Shown piece by piece: positions 1 through 8,511 of a stretch of DNA of 54,460 nt (its first letter is position 1; every line of letters begins with the position of its first letter). The stretch spans positions 1 to 54,460 of the forward strand of contig CAZBSE010000011.1 of NCBI GenBank assembly GCA_964494385.1. The letters run 5' to 3'. The DNA comes from CAZBSE01 sp964494385. Its GTDB lineage: Bacteria; Actinomycetota; Humimicrobiia; Humimicrobiales; Humimicrobiaceae. The notes below the pieces were generated by a model. It was not told the origin of the DNA. It did not search any database and saw only the letters and a program-made list of their open reading frames with translations. A program made the position numbers and the translations under genes.

Positions 1-175
1 TTTGAGATAAAATCTTTTAATATAATCATATTTCTTTAATAATTTTTTAGCAAATTCTTTAGAGTATTAAGACATGTTATATCGAACTTAGAAAAGTGCT
101 TATTTACTTAATTAAATAATATTTAAGACTCTATTAATTTTAAGGAAGTTGGTTACTTTATTTTGCTGCACAAGG

Positions 176-255
176 TGGCTGGGGAGGTAGGATTCGAACT
201 ACTAAATATAAACGATGGGATCTGAATTATTAGATTATTTATTTTGAACCTACGG
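176..255 (-). pseudogene. Broken 3' end of a tRNA-Gln-like gene
   Basis: Read on the minus strand, positions 199 to 176 give the end of a T-loop (GTTCGAATCC), the T-stem 3' strand CCTAC, an acceptor 3' strand CTCCCCA, discriminator G and an encoded CCA. The CCCCAGCCA end is typical of bacterial tRNA-Gln. The 5' half of the T-arm is missing at the expected place; its sequence (plus strand GAACCTACGG) reappears at 246-255. Removing the 50 bases 200-249 would restore a perfect five-pair T-stem, and GAAC is repeated at 196-199 and 246-249. No anticodon or D arm follows before nadC, so this is a relic, possibly of an integration or a slippage insertion. The rest of 1-266 is AT-rich and shows no gene. 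Confidence 0.5.
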
Positions 256-266
256 TTTTGTAATTT

Positions 267-1145
267 TTATACTTGAGTATTCTCTTCAAATTCCAGGGAG
301 AAATCAATAGCCGGAGCCGAATGGGTAATCAGCCCCACTGATATTATATCAACACCCGTCCTGCATATCTCTTCGGCATTTTTAAGGTTGACGTTTCCCG
401 AAGCCTCTACCAGGCAGGAGCTGCCTTTTTTTTCTCTTATTATCTTTACTGCCCCTGTCATCTGGCCAGTGCTCATATTGTCAAGCATTATAATATCAGC
501 TCCGCTGTTTATCGCTTCGTCAAGCTGATTGAAGTCTTTAACTTCCACTTCCACTTTCAGGCCGTGAAGGTTTTTTGCTCTGATTTTTTCCACAGCTTTT
601 AGAATACCGCCGGCAGCGGCTATATGGTTATCCTTAATTATTATTCCGTCAAATAATCCGAACCGGTGATTGTGCCCGCCTCCGCAGCGTACCGCGTATT
701 TTTCAATTTTTCTCAAGGCTGGTTTTGTCTTCCTGGTGTCAAAAATTTTTACCTTATGGGGCTCTGCAATTTTTACAAACTTAGCGGTAAGGGTGGAAAT
801 TCCTGACATATGCTGTATGAAATTAAGGCATGTTCTTTCAGCTTTTAAAATTGAAAGGGTGGGTCCTGTAATATTACAGATTTTGTCCATATATTTAAGC
901 TGGTCTCCATCATTTTTTAACTTATCGATTTTTATATTGCTGTCTATTTCTTCCAGTATAAAACCTGCTATATCCAGGCCGCTTAATACGGCACCATGCT
1001 TTTCTTTGCATATAATATGGGAAGCCGTTTTAATATGAGGGGGAATAAAATTTTTAGAGGTTATATCACCATGGTCGTTTAAGTCCTCTGAAATAGCTTC
1101 TTTTATGATACCTATTACTTCACTTTTTGAAATTCTTTTTTCCAT
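267..1145 (-). CDS. nadC: Nicotinate-nucleotide pyrophosphorylase (carboxylating), quinolinate phosphoribosyltransferase
   Basis: NadC makes nicotinate mononucleotide from quinolinate and PRPP, releasing CO2 and pyrophosphate, the last step of de novo pyridine ring synthesis in the cytosol. The 292-residue protein has the family's usual length and hallmarks: the RKTKPALR substrate-binding segment near residue 137, the GGGHNHRFGLFDGIIIKDNH region just after it, and the barrel segments VEVEV and DIIMLDNMS near residues 197-225. ATG start; the preceding nadB stop lies 16 bases upstream with no strong Shine-Dalgarno, so translation is probably coupled. It is the last gene of nadA-nadB-nadC on the minus strand. 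Identification is secure. Confidence 0.97.
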   Translation of the reverse strand: MEKRISKSEVIGIIKEAISEDLNDHGDITSKNFIPPHIKTASHIICKEKHGAVLSGLDIAGFILEEIDSNIKIDKLKNDGDQLKYMDKICNITGPTLSILKAERTCLNFIQHMSGISTLTAKFVKIAEPHKVKIFDTRKTKPALRKIEKYAVRCGGGHNHRFGLFDGIIIKDNHIAAAGGILKAVEKIRAKNLHGLKVEVEVKDFNQLDEAINSGADIIMLDNMSTGQMTGAVKIIREKKGSSCLVEASGNVNLKNAEEICRTGVDIISVGLITHSAPAIDFSLEFEENTQV

Positions 1146-1161
1146 ATCCGGTCTGTTGCGG

Positions 1162-2820
1162 TTACACTTTTTTAAAACACACTTTGTCCTGCTTAAGTAT
1201 TATATGTTTTTTCCAGTTTTTATCATCTTTTTCCGGAAAATCATTTCTCTGGTGCGTCCCTCTGCTTTCTTCCCTTAAGGCCGCCGCTTTTATTATAAGG
1301 CTGGCCACGGTAAGCATGTTCATAAATTCCAGCGTGTCCTTATCTTTTGTATTGCAGGCATAGGCTCTGCCTATATGAGAGCCCACGAATTCCTTTGCTT
1401 CTTTCAGGCTGCGGCAATCCCTGAGTATGCCGACTTTTCTGCTCATAAGGTTTCTGAAATCCGAAATCAGGGCCGATGTATCCGGGTTTTTTTTATCGGA
1501 TCCGGCAGTCTTACCTTTTTCTGCTCTTGCTTCATCCAGAAGTTTTTTTACTTCTCCGGTTATTTCATTTTCCTTTTTTATATTTTTTTGTTTTAGCTTT
1601 TTTTCTATATCTTTATAGATTTTCCATCCATATACCAGACCTTCCAGAAGAGAGTTACTTGCGAGCCTGTTGGCCCCGTGCGCCCCGGTCGAGGCCGTCT
1701 CGCCGCAGCAGTACAGCCCTTCTATGTTTGTCTTTCCTGTATAATCGGTTTTAATGCCGCCGTTTAAGTAGTGCTGGGCCGGAGATACTTTAATTAAATC
1801 CTTTTTCAGGTTAAGGCCATTTTCATTCAGCTTTGAAATTATATTGGGGAAGCGTATTTTTAAATGGCTTTCGGGGATATGTGTGGCATCCAGATAAACG
1901 TAATTACAGCCGCTCCTGTCCATTACCCTGACCATTTCCTTTACCACTATGTCCCTGGGGGCCAGTTCCGCTTTGGGATGTCTCCCCACCATAAAGCGGC
2001 TTCCCCGGCAATCTTTGAGGTAAGCGCCCTCTCCTCTCAAGGCTTCGCTTATCAAAAACAGTCCCGAGTCTCTGGTCTTGAATACGGTGGGATGGAACTG
2101 GATAAACTCTATGTCCATAATAGCGGCGCCCGCTCTGTATGCCATGGCAATACCGTCCCCGGTCGATATGGAAGGATTTGTTGAAAGGTCATATAGCTGG
2201 CCGATTCCTCCGCTGGCTATCACTATATTGGAAGCAGTATGTATTTCAAGACTACCGGTATTTATATCCATTCCCAGGATCCCCACACATTTATGGCTGC
2301 ATGTGAGTATATCCAGAACAAAATATTCGGGAAAGAAATCTATCTGATTCAGGCCTTTCGAATAAGAGACCAATTTCTTTTCGAGCTCTTCTCCGGTGGC
2401 ATCTCCTCCGGCATGCAGGATCCTTGGGTAGCTGTGTCCCCCTTCGGTGGTCAGGCTTATCTCTCCATCGGAGATATCGAAATTTGTACCGATTTCTATT
2501 AGATCTTCTATCATCCTGGGGGCATTTTTTACCAGTATTTCCACTGCCTTTCTGTCACAGAGACCCTGACCTGCCGCTATAGTGTCCTGGTAGTGGTTTT
2601 TCCAGAAATCAGGCTTCTTTATGGCGGCGGCAATGCCGCCCTGAGCATACCAGGTCGTTGAATCGGAAAGGGAACTTTTGGTAAATACTTTAATGCGGTT
2701 ATTTTTTGCAAGTCTCATTGCGGTGGAAAGGCCGGCGATGCCGCTCCCGATAATGATACAATCGCAGTATTTATGAATTTTTTTAAAAGACGGCAGATCT
2801 ATTATATATTTTGGTAGCAT
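1162..2820 (-). CDS. nadB: L-aspartate oxidase
   Basis: NadB oxidises L-aspartate to iminoaspartate with FAD, supplying quinolinate synthase; in anaerobes fumarate can serve as electron acceptor. The 552-residue protein begins with the dinucleotide-binding GSGIAGLSTAMRLA motif (about residues 26-39) and shows the succinate dehydrogenase/fumarate reductase flavoprotein signatures STTWYAQGGIAAA, GGHSYPRILHAGGDATG and GGIKTDYTGKTNIEGLY, followed by CGETASTGAHGANRLASNS. The C-terminal helical domain is present. The ATG at 2820 lies three bases after the nadA stop, indicating tight coupling. Length and motif order are normal for NadB, and the flanking nadA and nadC exclude the SdhA/FrdA alternative. 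Confidence 0.97.
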   Translation of the reverse strand: MLPKYIIDLPSFKKIHKYCDCIIIGSGIAGLSTAMRLAKNNRIKVFTKSSLSDSTTWYAQGGIAAAIKKPDFWKNHYQDTIAAGQGLCDRKAVEILVKNAPRMIEDLIEIGTNFDISDGEISLTTEGGHSYPRILHAGGDATGEELEKKLVSYSKGLNQIDFFPEYFVLDILTCSHKCVGILGMDINTGSLEIHTASNIVIASGGIGQLYDLSTNPSISTGDGIAMAYRAGAAIMDIEFIQFHPTVFKTRDSGLFLISEALRGEGAYLKDCRGSRFMVGRHPKAELAPRDIVVKEMVRVMDRSGCNYVYLDATHIPESHLKIRFPNIISKLNENGLNLKKDLIKVSPAQHYLNGGIKTDYTGKTNIEGLYCCGETASTGAHGANRLASNSLLEGLVYGWKIYKDIEKKLKQKNIKKENEITGEVKKLLDEARAEKGKTAGSDKKNPDTSALISDFRNLMSRKVGILRDCRSLKEAKEFVGSHIGRAYACNTKDKDTLEFMNMLTVASLIIKAAALREESRGTHQRNDFPEKDDKNWKKHIILKQDKVCFKKV

Positions 2821-2823
2821 AAT

Positions 2824-3738
2824 TTATTTAATGGCTATCATCCTGTCAATTGCAGATCTGGCTTTTTGAATGATTTCCTCCGGTATACTTATTTCATACC
2901 TGTCCTCTTCGAGGGACCAGAGTATCTTTTCCAGGTTTATAAGCTTCATATTAGGGCAAATAGCTTTATTGGTGGCAGGATAGAAAATTTTATTGGGATT
3001 TTCTTTTTTCAGCCTGTGTATTATTCCTATCTCTGTTCCGATTATAAATTTATCTTTTTTGCTTTTTTTTGCATATTTTAACATTCCTCCGGTGGAGGCG
3101 ACTTTATCTGCAATATTTATTACATCCGGGGTGCATTCAGGGTGGACTATGACTACCGCATCAGGGTGCTCCTTTTTAAGCCTGACGATATCTTTAACAT
3201 TAATCATGATGTGAGTGGGACAAAATCCATTCCATAATATTAATTTTCTGCCTGTTTGTTTCTGAATATAATCACCCAGGTATTTATCCGGTATGAATAT
3301 TATTTCCTTATTCTTGGGGATAGATTTTACTACATTTACCGCATTTGAAGATGTGCAGCAGATATCGCTCAATGCCTTTACTTCGGCCGAGGAATTTACA
3401 TAACATACTACCGCTGCACGGGGATATTTATTCTTTAATTGCCTGAGCTGGGCAGCACTGATCATATCGGCCATGGGACAGCCGCTGTCTTTATCGGGAA
3501 TCAGGACTTTTTTAGCGGGAGATATTATCTTGGCAGTCTCAGCCATAAAATGTACCCCGCAGAATACTATGATTTTATTTTTTAATTTTGAAGCTACTAC
3601 ACTTAACTGGAAGGAATCACCTAAAAAATCAGCAATATCCTGTACCTCACCAATCTGGTAATTATGGGCAAGTATAACAGCGTCCCTTTTTATTTTTAAT
3701 TTTATTATATTATCTATTAAATCCAGATTTGTACCCAT
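2824..3738 (-). CDS. nadA: Quinolinate synthase
   Basis: NadA condenses iminoaspartate with dihydroxyacetone phosphate to quinolinate using an oxygen-labile [4Fe-4S] cluster. The three cluster cysteines are visible in FCGVHFMAETA, WNGFCPTH and AICPNMK, and the AHNYQ motif near the N-terminus is conserved. I start at the ATG at 3738 (MGTNLDL), giving 304 residues, the usual length; the frame is open 60 bases further upstream but that extension (rich in K, F, C) does not look like a NadA N-terminus. First gene of the nad operon, divergent from topA. No clear Shine-Dalgarno precedes it; the upstream spacer carries a short TTGTT/AACAA inverted repeat (3762-3778). Confidence 0.96.
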   Translation of the reverse strand: MGTNLDLIDNIIKLKIKRDAVILAHNYQIGEVQDIADFLGDSFQLSVVASKLKNKIIVFCGVHFMAETAKIISPAKKVLIPDKDSGCPMADMISAAQLRQLKNKYPRAAVVCYVNSSAEVKALSDICCTSSNAVNVVKSIPKNKEIIFIPDKYLGDYIQKQTGRKLILWNGFCPTHIMINVKDIVRLKKEHPDAVVIVHPECTPDVINIADKVASTGGMLKYAKKSKKDKFIIGTEIGIIHRLKKENPNKIFYPATNKAICPNMKLINLEKILWSLEEDRYEISIPEEIIQKARSAIDRMIAIK

Positions 3739-3983
3739 ATCTTTTTTGCGGTAAACATTTTTTGTTATTTTAAAACAACATTTGTAAAAATGAAACAAGC
3801 ACTTTATTATCTCCGGATGCCTGGGGAAGGATTTTTTGTCTGTTTGAAAAATTTAAAGCAGGGAAAAAGGTAGGCTGCCGGCATAGGAACGGGAAAGATT
3901 TATTTATTTTTCTTTTAATGTTATTATTTCAAACTCAGATAAAATCAATTAAAATACTTATGTAAATATGACAGGAGTAATTT

Positions 3984-6062
3984 TTGAAACTGATTGTAAG
4001 CGAAAAGGAAATAGCGGCAAAAAGGATTGCAGAAATACTGGCGGTAAGTGGTGTGGACCATGAGAAAGTATATGGGATCCCGGTACATCAATTCAAATTT
4101 AACGGAGAAGAATACAAAATAATCGGGCTTAAGGGCCATATACTTAAAGTTGATTATCCCAGGGAATATGCAAATTGGTTTAAAGTTGATCCGATAGAAC
4201 TTATTAATGCCAGGATTGAAAAGATCCCCATCCAGAAAAAGATAATCCAGGCGCTGGAAAAGGTTTCCAGCGATGCAGACGAGATTATAATAGCTACGGA
4301 TTATGACAGGGAAGGTGAACTTATCGGCTACGATGCCATGCAGCTGGTAAAAGAAAAAAATGCCCTGGCTGCTTCAAGAAGGGCCAAATTCTCGGCAATC
4401 ACGCTGAAAGATATAAACCAGGCATTTTCGAAACTGGATAAAATTGATCTAAACCTCGCTTTTGCGGGAAGGGCACGGCAGGATATTGATTTAATATGGG
4501 GCGCAACGCTTACCAGGTTCATATCCCTGGCTACTTATCAGATTAAGGATAAATTTTTATCGGTGGGCAGGGTACAGACTCCCACCCTTGCTCTCATAGT
4601 TGACAGGGAACTGGAAATAAAAGCATTTGTACCAACGCCTTACTGGGTTGTGAGCGTAAGGCTCAAGACAGAATCCGGTGAAGAATTTGAGGCTGTCCAT
4701 AAAAAAAAGAGATTTTTAAGGCAAGAAGATGCACAGGCTGCTTATGATAAATTAGGTGACAGGGGAACTGTTCTGGGAGTAAAAGAGAATATTAGCGATA
4801 TAAAGCCGCCCACACCCCTTAATACCACCGCGCTTATAATGAGCGGGAGTTCAATTGGTTTTTCGGCATCAAGAACCGTAAGTATTGCCGAGAGTCTGTA
4901 CATGAATGGTTATATAAGTTATCCGCGAACTGATAATACTGTTTATCCATCTTCCATAGGTTTAAAAGAAATTGTAAAAATGCTGGGCGGATCGGCTGAA
5001 TATAACCGGATGTCCGGGGCGGTCCTTGCACAGGAAAAAATAACAGCCAGCCGCGGCAGGAAAAGGACAACGGACCACCCACCGATTTATCCCACATCAA
5101 TAGCTGAGAAAGCTAATCTCAGAAGTGATGAGTGGAAGCTTTATGATTTAATTGTAAGAAGATTTATATGCACTCTGCTTCCGGCCGCAAGGGTTAAAAA
5201 TATAACTGCAGCCATCGATATAAATGAAGAGTTATTTACTGCAAGCGGTTCTATAATTATAAAAGACAGCTGGATTAAATTTTACCCTTACTACAAGCGT
5301 AAGGATATCATTATCCCCCAGCTTGAGGAAAAACAGGTGCTTTTCGTAACCGGTAAAGATCTGGCCGGTAAAGAAACTAAGCCCCCTGCCAGGTATACCC
5401 ATGGAAAGCTGGTTGAAAAGATGGAAGAACTGGGACTGGGTACCAAAGCGACCCGCCATAATATTATACAGAATTTAATCTTTAGGGGATATGCGGGCGG
5501 AAATCCGCTCCAGCCTTCCGAGAAAGCTATTGCTGTGGTTAAAATGTTAAAAAAACATGCCGGGAAAATATCATCTCCCGATATGACCTCGGAGCTTGAG
5601 ATGTATATGGATGGGATCGTAAATGGAGACGAAACCAAAGAAGATGTTGTGGATAGATCGAGAAAGATGCTGGGCGAGGTTATGACTACCCTTCAAAATG
5701 AGAAAACGGAGATATCGCAGGAAATAAAAAAAGGGATCAGAGAAGACCTGATAGTGGGTAAATGTACAAGCGAAAACTGTGACGGAGAGCTGATAGTCAG
5801 AATTGCAAGAAAAACAAAAAAGAGATTTATAGGCTGTAATGCCTATCCCCAGTGCAGGACTACATTCCCGCTTCCCCAGAAAGGGTTGCTGGTTACAACC
5901 AGAGAAATATGCAAGCACTGCGGATACCCTGTAGTAAAGATTATAAAAAAGGGCAGAAAGCCATGGAATTTATGTATAAATCAGGATTGTCCGGGGAAAG
6001 ATGAAAAATATAGAAATTACAGCCATAACCAGAGAAGTAAAGAAACTTCTGATAAAGGCTAG
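3984..6062 (+). CDS. topA: DNA topoisomerase I, archaeal-type type IA
   Basis: A type IA topoisomerase that relaxes negative supercoils by single-strand passage. The N-terminal Toprim domain has the glutamate in SEKEIAAKRIA and the acidic pair in ATDYDREGELIG (D106, D108); the catalytic tyrosine is Y313 in YISYPRTDN; the hinge motif SVGRVQTPTLALIVDRE is clear. Two C-terminal four-cysteine zinc ribbons follow (about residues 590-635 and 645-670). At 692 residues with this N-terminus it resembles the archaeal TopA/TopB-like branch more than the usual bacterial TopA. TTG start with AGGAG (3973-3977) seven bases upstream. The last 20 codons, beyond the second zinc ribbon, overlap the fumarase alpha gene. 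Confidence 0.9.
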   Translation: MKLIVSEKEIAAKRIAEILAVSGVDHEKVYGIPVHQFKFNGEEYKIIGLKGHILKVDYPREYANWFKVDPIELINARIEKIPIQKKIIQALEKVSSDADEIIIATDYDREGELIGYDAMQLVKEKNALAASRRAKFSAITLKDINQAFSKLDKIDLNLAFAGRARQDIDLIWGATLTRFISLATYQIKDKFLSVGRVQTPTLALIVDRELEIKAFVPTPYWVVSVRLKTESGEEFEAVHKKKRFLRQEDAQAAYDKLGDRGTVLGVKENISDIKPPTPLNTTALIMSGSSIGFSASRTVSIAESLYMNGYISYPRTDNTVYPSSIGLKEIVKMLGGSAEYNRMSGAVLAQEKITASRGRKRTTDHPPIYPTSIAEKANLRSDEWKLYDLIVRRFICTLLPAARVKNITAAIDINEELFTASGSIIIKDSWIKFYPYYKRKDIIIPQLEEKQVLFVTGKDLAGKETKPPARYTHGKLVEKMEELGLGTKATRHNIIQNLIFRGYAGGNPLQPSEKAIAVVKMLKKHAGKISSPDMTSELEMYMDGIVNGDETKEDVVDRSRKMLGEVMTTLQNEKTEISQEIKKGIREDLIVGKCTSENCDGELIVRIARKTKKRFIGCNAYPQCRTTFPLPQKGLLVTTREICKHCGYPVVKIIKKGRKPWNLCINQDCPGKDEKYRNYSHNQRSKETSDKG

Positions 6063-6867
6063 TTTTAATCTTCCAAATGACATCTTAAAAGCGGTAAAAA
6101 TGGCTGCTGTAAGAGAAACCTGCAACAGAGCAAGAGAAATACTTAACCTTATAATAAAAAATGCGGAAATCGCGGTCAAACAAAAACTTCCCCTATGTCA
6201 GGATTGCGGCTCGGTTTATATCGATATTTATATAGGACCGGATATCTGCATCGAGGAAAGCAATAATTTAAATAATATGCTGAATAAGGCAGTGGCAGAT
6301 ATTTACGGCAGTAATTATCTTAGAAAATCAATGGTCAGTGATCCATTGTATGATAGGAACAATACCTCTGATAATGCTCCTGCAATTATTCATACGGCTT
6401 TTGCACCTGACCCCGGGATTAGCCTGAAAATATATTTAAAGGGAGGGGGCAGCGAGAATTGTTCTTTCCTCCACATGCTTAACCCGTCTGTAGGAGAAGA
6501 TGATATAATTAATCTGATTTTAGATACAGTTAAAGAGAATGTCACCAAATGCTGCCCCCCGGTAATTATCGGCGTTGGATTGGGCGGGGGCGCTTCAGAA
6601 GTTACCAGGCTTGCAAGAATGGCCAGTTTTAGAAATATAGAGATCAGAAACCCGGATAAAAGATATGCGGACCTGGAAAATAAAATATTGAGTGCGGTAA
6701 ACAAAACCGGAATAGGACCTCAGGGCCTGGGCGGGAAGACAACTGCTCTGGCCTGCAATATAGCCTATGCCCCATGCCACATGGCTTCTCTGCCGCTGGC
6801 AATTTTTATGGGCTGTCATTCCATGAGAAGGGCTGAATCAAAAATATCACCCCCGCAAGTATCATAG
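6001..6867 (+). CDS. fumA: Class I fumarate hydratase, alpha (N-terminal) subunit
   Basis: The alpha subunit of the two-subunit Fe-S fumarase/tartrate dehydratase family, which hydrates fumarate to malate with a [4Fe-4S] cluster. Cluster cysteines appear in LPLCQDCGS, GGGSENCS and NVTKCCPPV; the glycine-rich IIGVGLGGGASE and IGPQGLGGKTTAL segments are typical. 288 residues, normal for the alpha chain, and the N-terminus (MKNIEITAITREVKKL) matches the family start, supporting ATG 6001 even though it lies 62 bases inside topA. Its 3' end overlaps the beta-subunit gene, on the opposite strand, by 52 bases. The last nine residues (about SKISPPQVS) are encoded within that overlap. The malate/fumarate assignment over tartrate is by genomic context only. 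Confidence 0.93.
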   Translation: MKNIEITAITREVKKLLIKASFNLPNDILKAVKMAAVRETCNRAREILNLIIKNAEIAVKQKLPLCQDCGSVYIDIYIGPDICIEESNNLNNMLNKAVADIYGSNYLRKSMVSDPLYDRNNTSDNAPAIIHTAFAPDPGISLKIYLKGGGSENCSFLHMLNPSVGEDDIINLILDTVKENVTKCCPPVIIGVGLGGGASEVTRLARMASFRNIEIRNPDKRYADLENKILSAVNKTGIGPQGLGGKTTALACNIAYAPCHMASLPLAIFMGCHSMRRAESKISPPQVS

Positions 6868-7367
6868 GCCACAAATAGAGGTAAATCTTTTACAATTATT
6901 TTATAAATTGCTTCAGCTCCCAGATCACTGTAGGCAATAGTTTTAATTTCTTTTACTTTTGTGGAAAGATATGCAGAAATGCCGCCTATAGAAACCAGAT
7001 AGACGGACCCATACTTTTTTAAAAGTTTTTTTATCCCGCTGCTTCTTCTGCCCTTTCCTATCATGGCTTTTAAACCCAGTTTGAGCAGCGGCTCGGTCAG
7101 GTCATCCATTCTGGCACTGGTGGTGGGGCCAATGCTGCCGCTCTTTTTCCCGGGAGGTGTAGGTGAAGGGCCAACATAAAATATAGTTGTATTTTTTAGA
7201 TTAATGGGCAGCTTTTTACGATTTCTTATAGCGGCAATAATACGTCTGTGGGCGGCGTCTCTGGCTCCTAATATGGTACCGCTCAGGTAAACAATATCTC
7301 CCGATTTTAGCTTATTGATTTTTTCTTCTGTAAGCGGCGTGGTTAATTTGTGAGTATTGCTGTTCAT
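6816..7367 (-). CDS. fumB: Class I fumarate hydratase, beta (C-terminal) subunit
   Basis: The 183-residue beta subunit that completes the class I fumarase with the alpha subunit at 6001-6867. Family hallmarks: LTEEKINKLKSGDIVYLSGTILGARDAAH at the N-terminus, YVGPSPTPPGKKSGSIGPTTSARMD in the middle (the PTPPG segment and the GPTTSARMD loop line the active site) and GKGRRSSGIKKLLKKYGSVYL. In most bacteria the beta gene follows alpha on the same strand; here it is on the minus strand, converging on alpha and overlapping it by 52 bases. It instead follows the lipoprotein gene by 14 bases, so it is probably read from that promoter. The symbol is the generic label for the beta chain. Confidence 0.92.
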   Translation of the reverse strand: MNSNTHKLTTPLTEEKINKLKSGDIVYLSGTILGARDAAHRRIIAAIRNRKKLPINLKNTTIFYVGPSPTPPGKKSGSIGPTTSARMDDLTEPLLKLGLKAMIGKGRRSSGIKKLLKKYGSVYLVSIGGISAYLSTKVKEIKTIAYSDLGAEAIYKIIVKDLPLFVAYDTCGGDIFDSALLME

Positions 7368-7381
7368 TTTTAATGGTATCT

Positions 7382-8227
7382 TTAATCTTCCCGGTTATCG
7401 GTATCTTCGCTGCTGAAATACCTGTCTTTTTTAAAATAATTATCATAGGAGTATAGCGGTTTTCTGACCGGAGTTTGTTTTTTACTTTTTTTTGAACCAA
7501 AAATAATGGCAAAAATTATGAAAATTATAAATAGTCCTACAATGCCCAGTATTACAATTAAAAAATAGGTTAAAAATTTTGTCTTTTTACCCTCCATATA
7601 TATCTTTTTTTCATCACCATATTTTATGTTCCATATGGCAATATTATCATCCCCGATTATGTCCGCATTATGGCTGGTTATGTTCACCGGAAATTTTATT
7701 TGATAGGTTATATCCAGAATACTGCTGTCTGATTTCACCAGATCGTTAATTCGATTATAATCGGAATTTATATCTTCTGAATCAAGAAGTATTTCGTCTA
7801 TTTTCATGTCTATATAATCTTCAAAGTAATATTCATTATAGAAAAAGTGCTCTTTTACCTCCATTTTTGCATTTAAGGGAAATTCGGATAGATTATCAAT
7901 GGAAATATGGGGCAAGAATCTGATATCTTCAAATTCTGCGGTAGAACTGAAGTGTGTATAATCTTCCTCATCAAAAGTTTTATATTCTCCCTGTGGAAGG
8001 TTTTCAAGTATTTTATCAAAAAGGGACCGGTCCTTACCTAAAATTACTTCACTTTTCTGGATGTATTCTGTTTTTACGGCTATATCGATGGTCCTTGTTC
8101 CTGAATAATCGGTATTTATCTCTGTAAAAATATCAATCAATGTCTGGTCACAGGAAGAAATAAAAGGAATGGCAAATAAAATTAAGATAAGAACTATTAA
8201 AAATTTTAAGTTTCTTAGTTTTATCAT
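7382..8227 (-). CDS. Putative lipoprotein with C-terminal membrane anchor (LppM/DUF3153-like)
   Basis: A 281-residue envelope protein of uncertain role. The N-terminus is a signal peptide with a lipobox ending ISSC (Cys26 would be lipid-modified), followed by an extracytoplasmic domain of about 190 residues starting with a TDYSGTRTIDIAV strand, which recalls LppM/DUF3153 lipoproteins. One transmembrane helix lies at about residues 218-243, then a basic KKSKKQ stop-transfer and an acidic/aromatic cytoplasmic tail. The arrangement of lipid anchor, outer domain and C-terminal helix fits that family, but I have no search to confirm it. It precedes the fumarase beta gene by 14 bases and is divergent from the large activase gene. 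Confidence 0.7.
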   Translation of the reverse strand: MIKLRNLKFLIVLILILFAIPFISSCDQTLIDIFTEINTDYSGTRTIDIAVKTEYIQKSEVILGKDRSLFDKILENLPQGEYKTFDEEDYTHFSSTAEFEDIRFLPHISIDNLSEFPLNAKMEVKEHFFYNEYYFEDYIDMKIDEILLDSEDINSDYNRINDLVKSDSSILDITYQIKFPVNITSHNADIIGDDNIAIWNIKYGDEKKIYMEGKKTKFLTYFLIVILGIVGLFIIFIIFAIIFGSKKSKKQTPVRKPLYSYDNYFKKDRYFSSEDTDNRED

Positions 8228-8372
8228 GGCTGCTTTATAACATTTGTAAATAATTCTAACATATTGAGATTAATATTGTAGAAGAAGTTAGCAGTTGTTC
8301 GACCGTACATAAGTAATAGGTAAAAGCTGACCGTTCTTTTATATGGATAAAGGTGAAACAAAAATGTGTTTG

Positions 8373-8400
8373 TTGACGTATATGATAGATGTGTTAGCAT
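8373..8400 (+). promoter_or_regulatory. Possible sigma-70 promoter for the large activase gene
   Basis: TTGACG (8373-8378) and TAGCAT (8395-8400) are separated by 16 bases. The -35 matches consensus at five of six and the -10 at four of six. The start site would be near 8407, leaving a leader of about 105 bases before the GTG at 8512. The remaining 8228-8511 spacer is AT-rich with no other clear element. Confidence 0.35.
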
Positions 8401-8511
8401 ATTGGAATCTATTATGGAAATGGTTTTATTGGGTAAGATATAACTTTTATCAGTTAAGCTTCTTATTGTTATAACACCAAAATTAATTCAGAAGGGATCA
8501 GTGTACAAGCA

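Noticed and set aside
670..1038. Long reading frames antisense to nadC, nadB, topA, the activase and others
   Set aside because: They lie opposite genes with clear family identity, lack ribosome sites and have low-complexity hydrophobic or Ser-rich products expected of shadow frames.
3762..3778. TTGTT/AACAA inverted repeat upstream of nadA as a NAD-repressor operator
   Set aside because: The arms are only five bases in very AT-rich DNA and do not match an operator consensus that I know (NiaR, NrtR, NadR).
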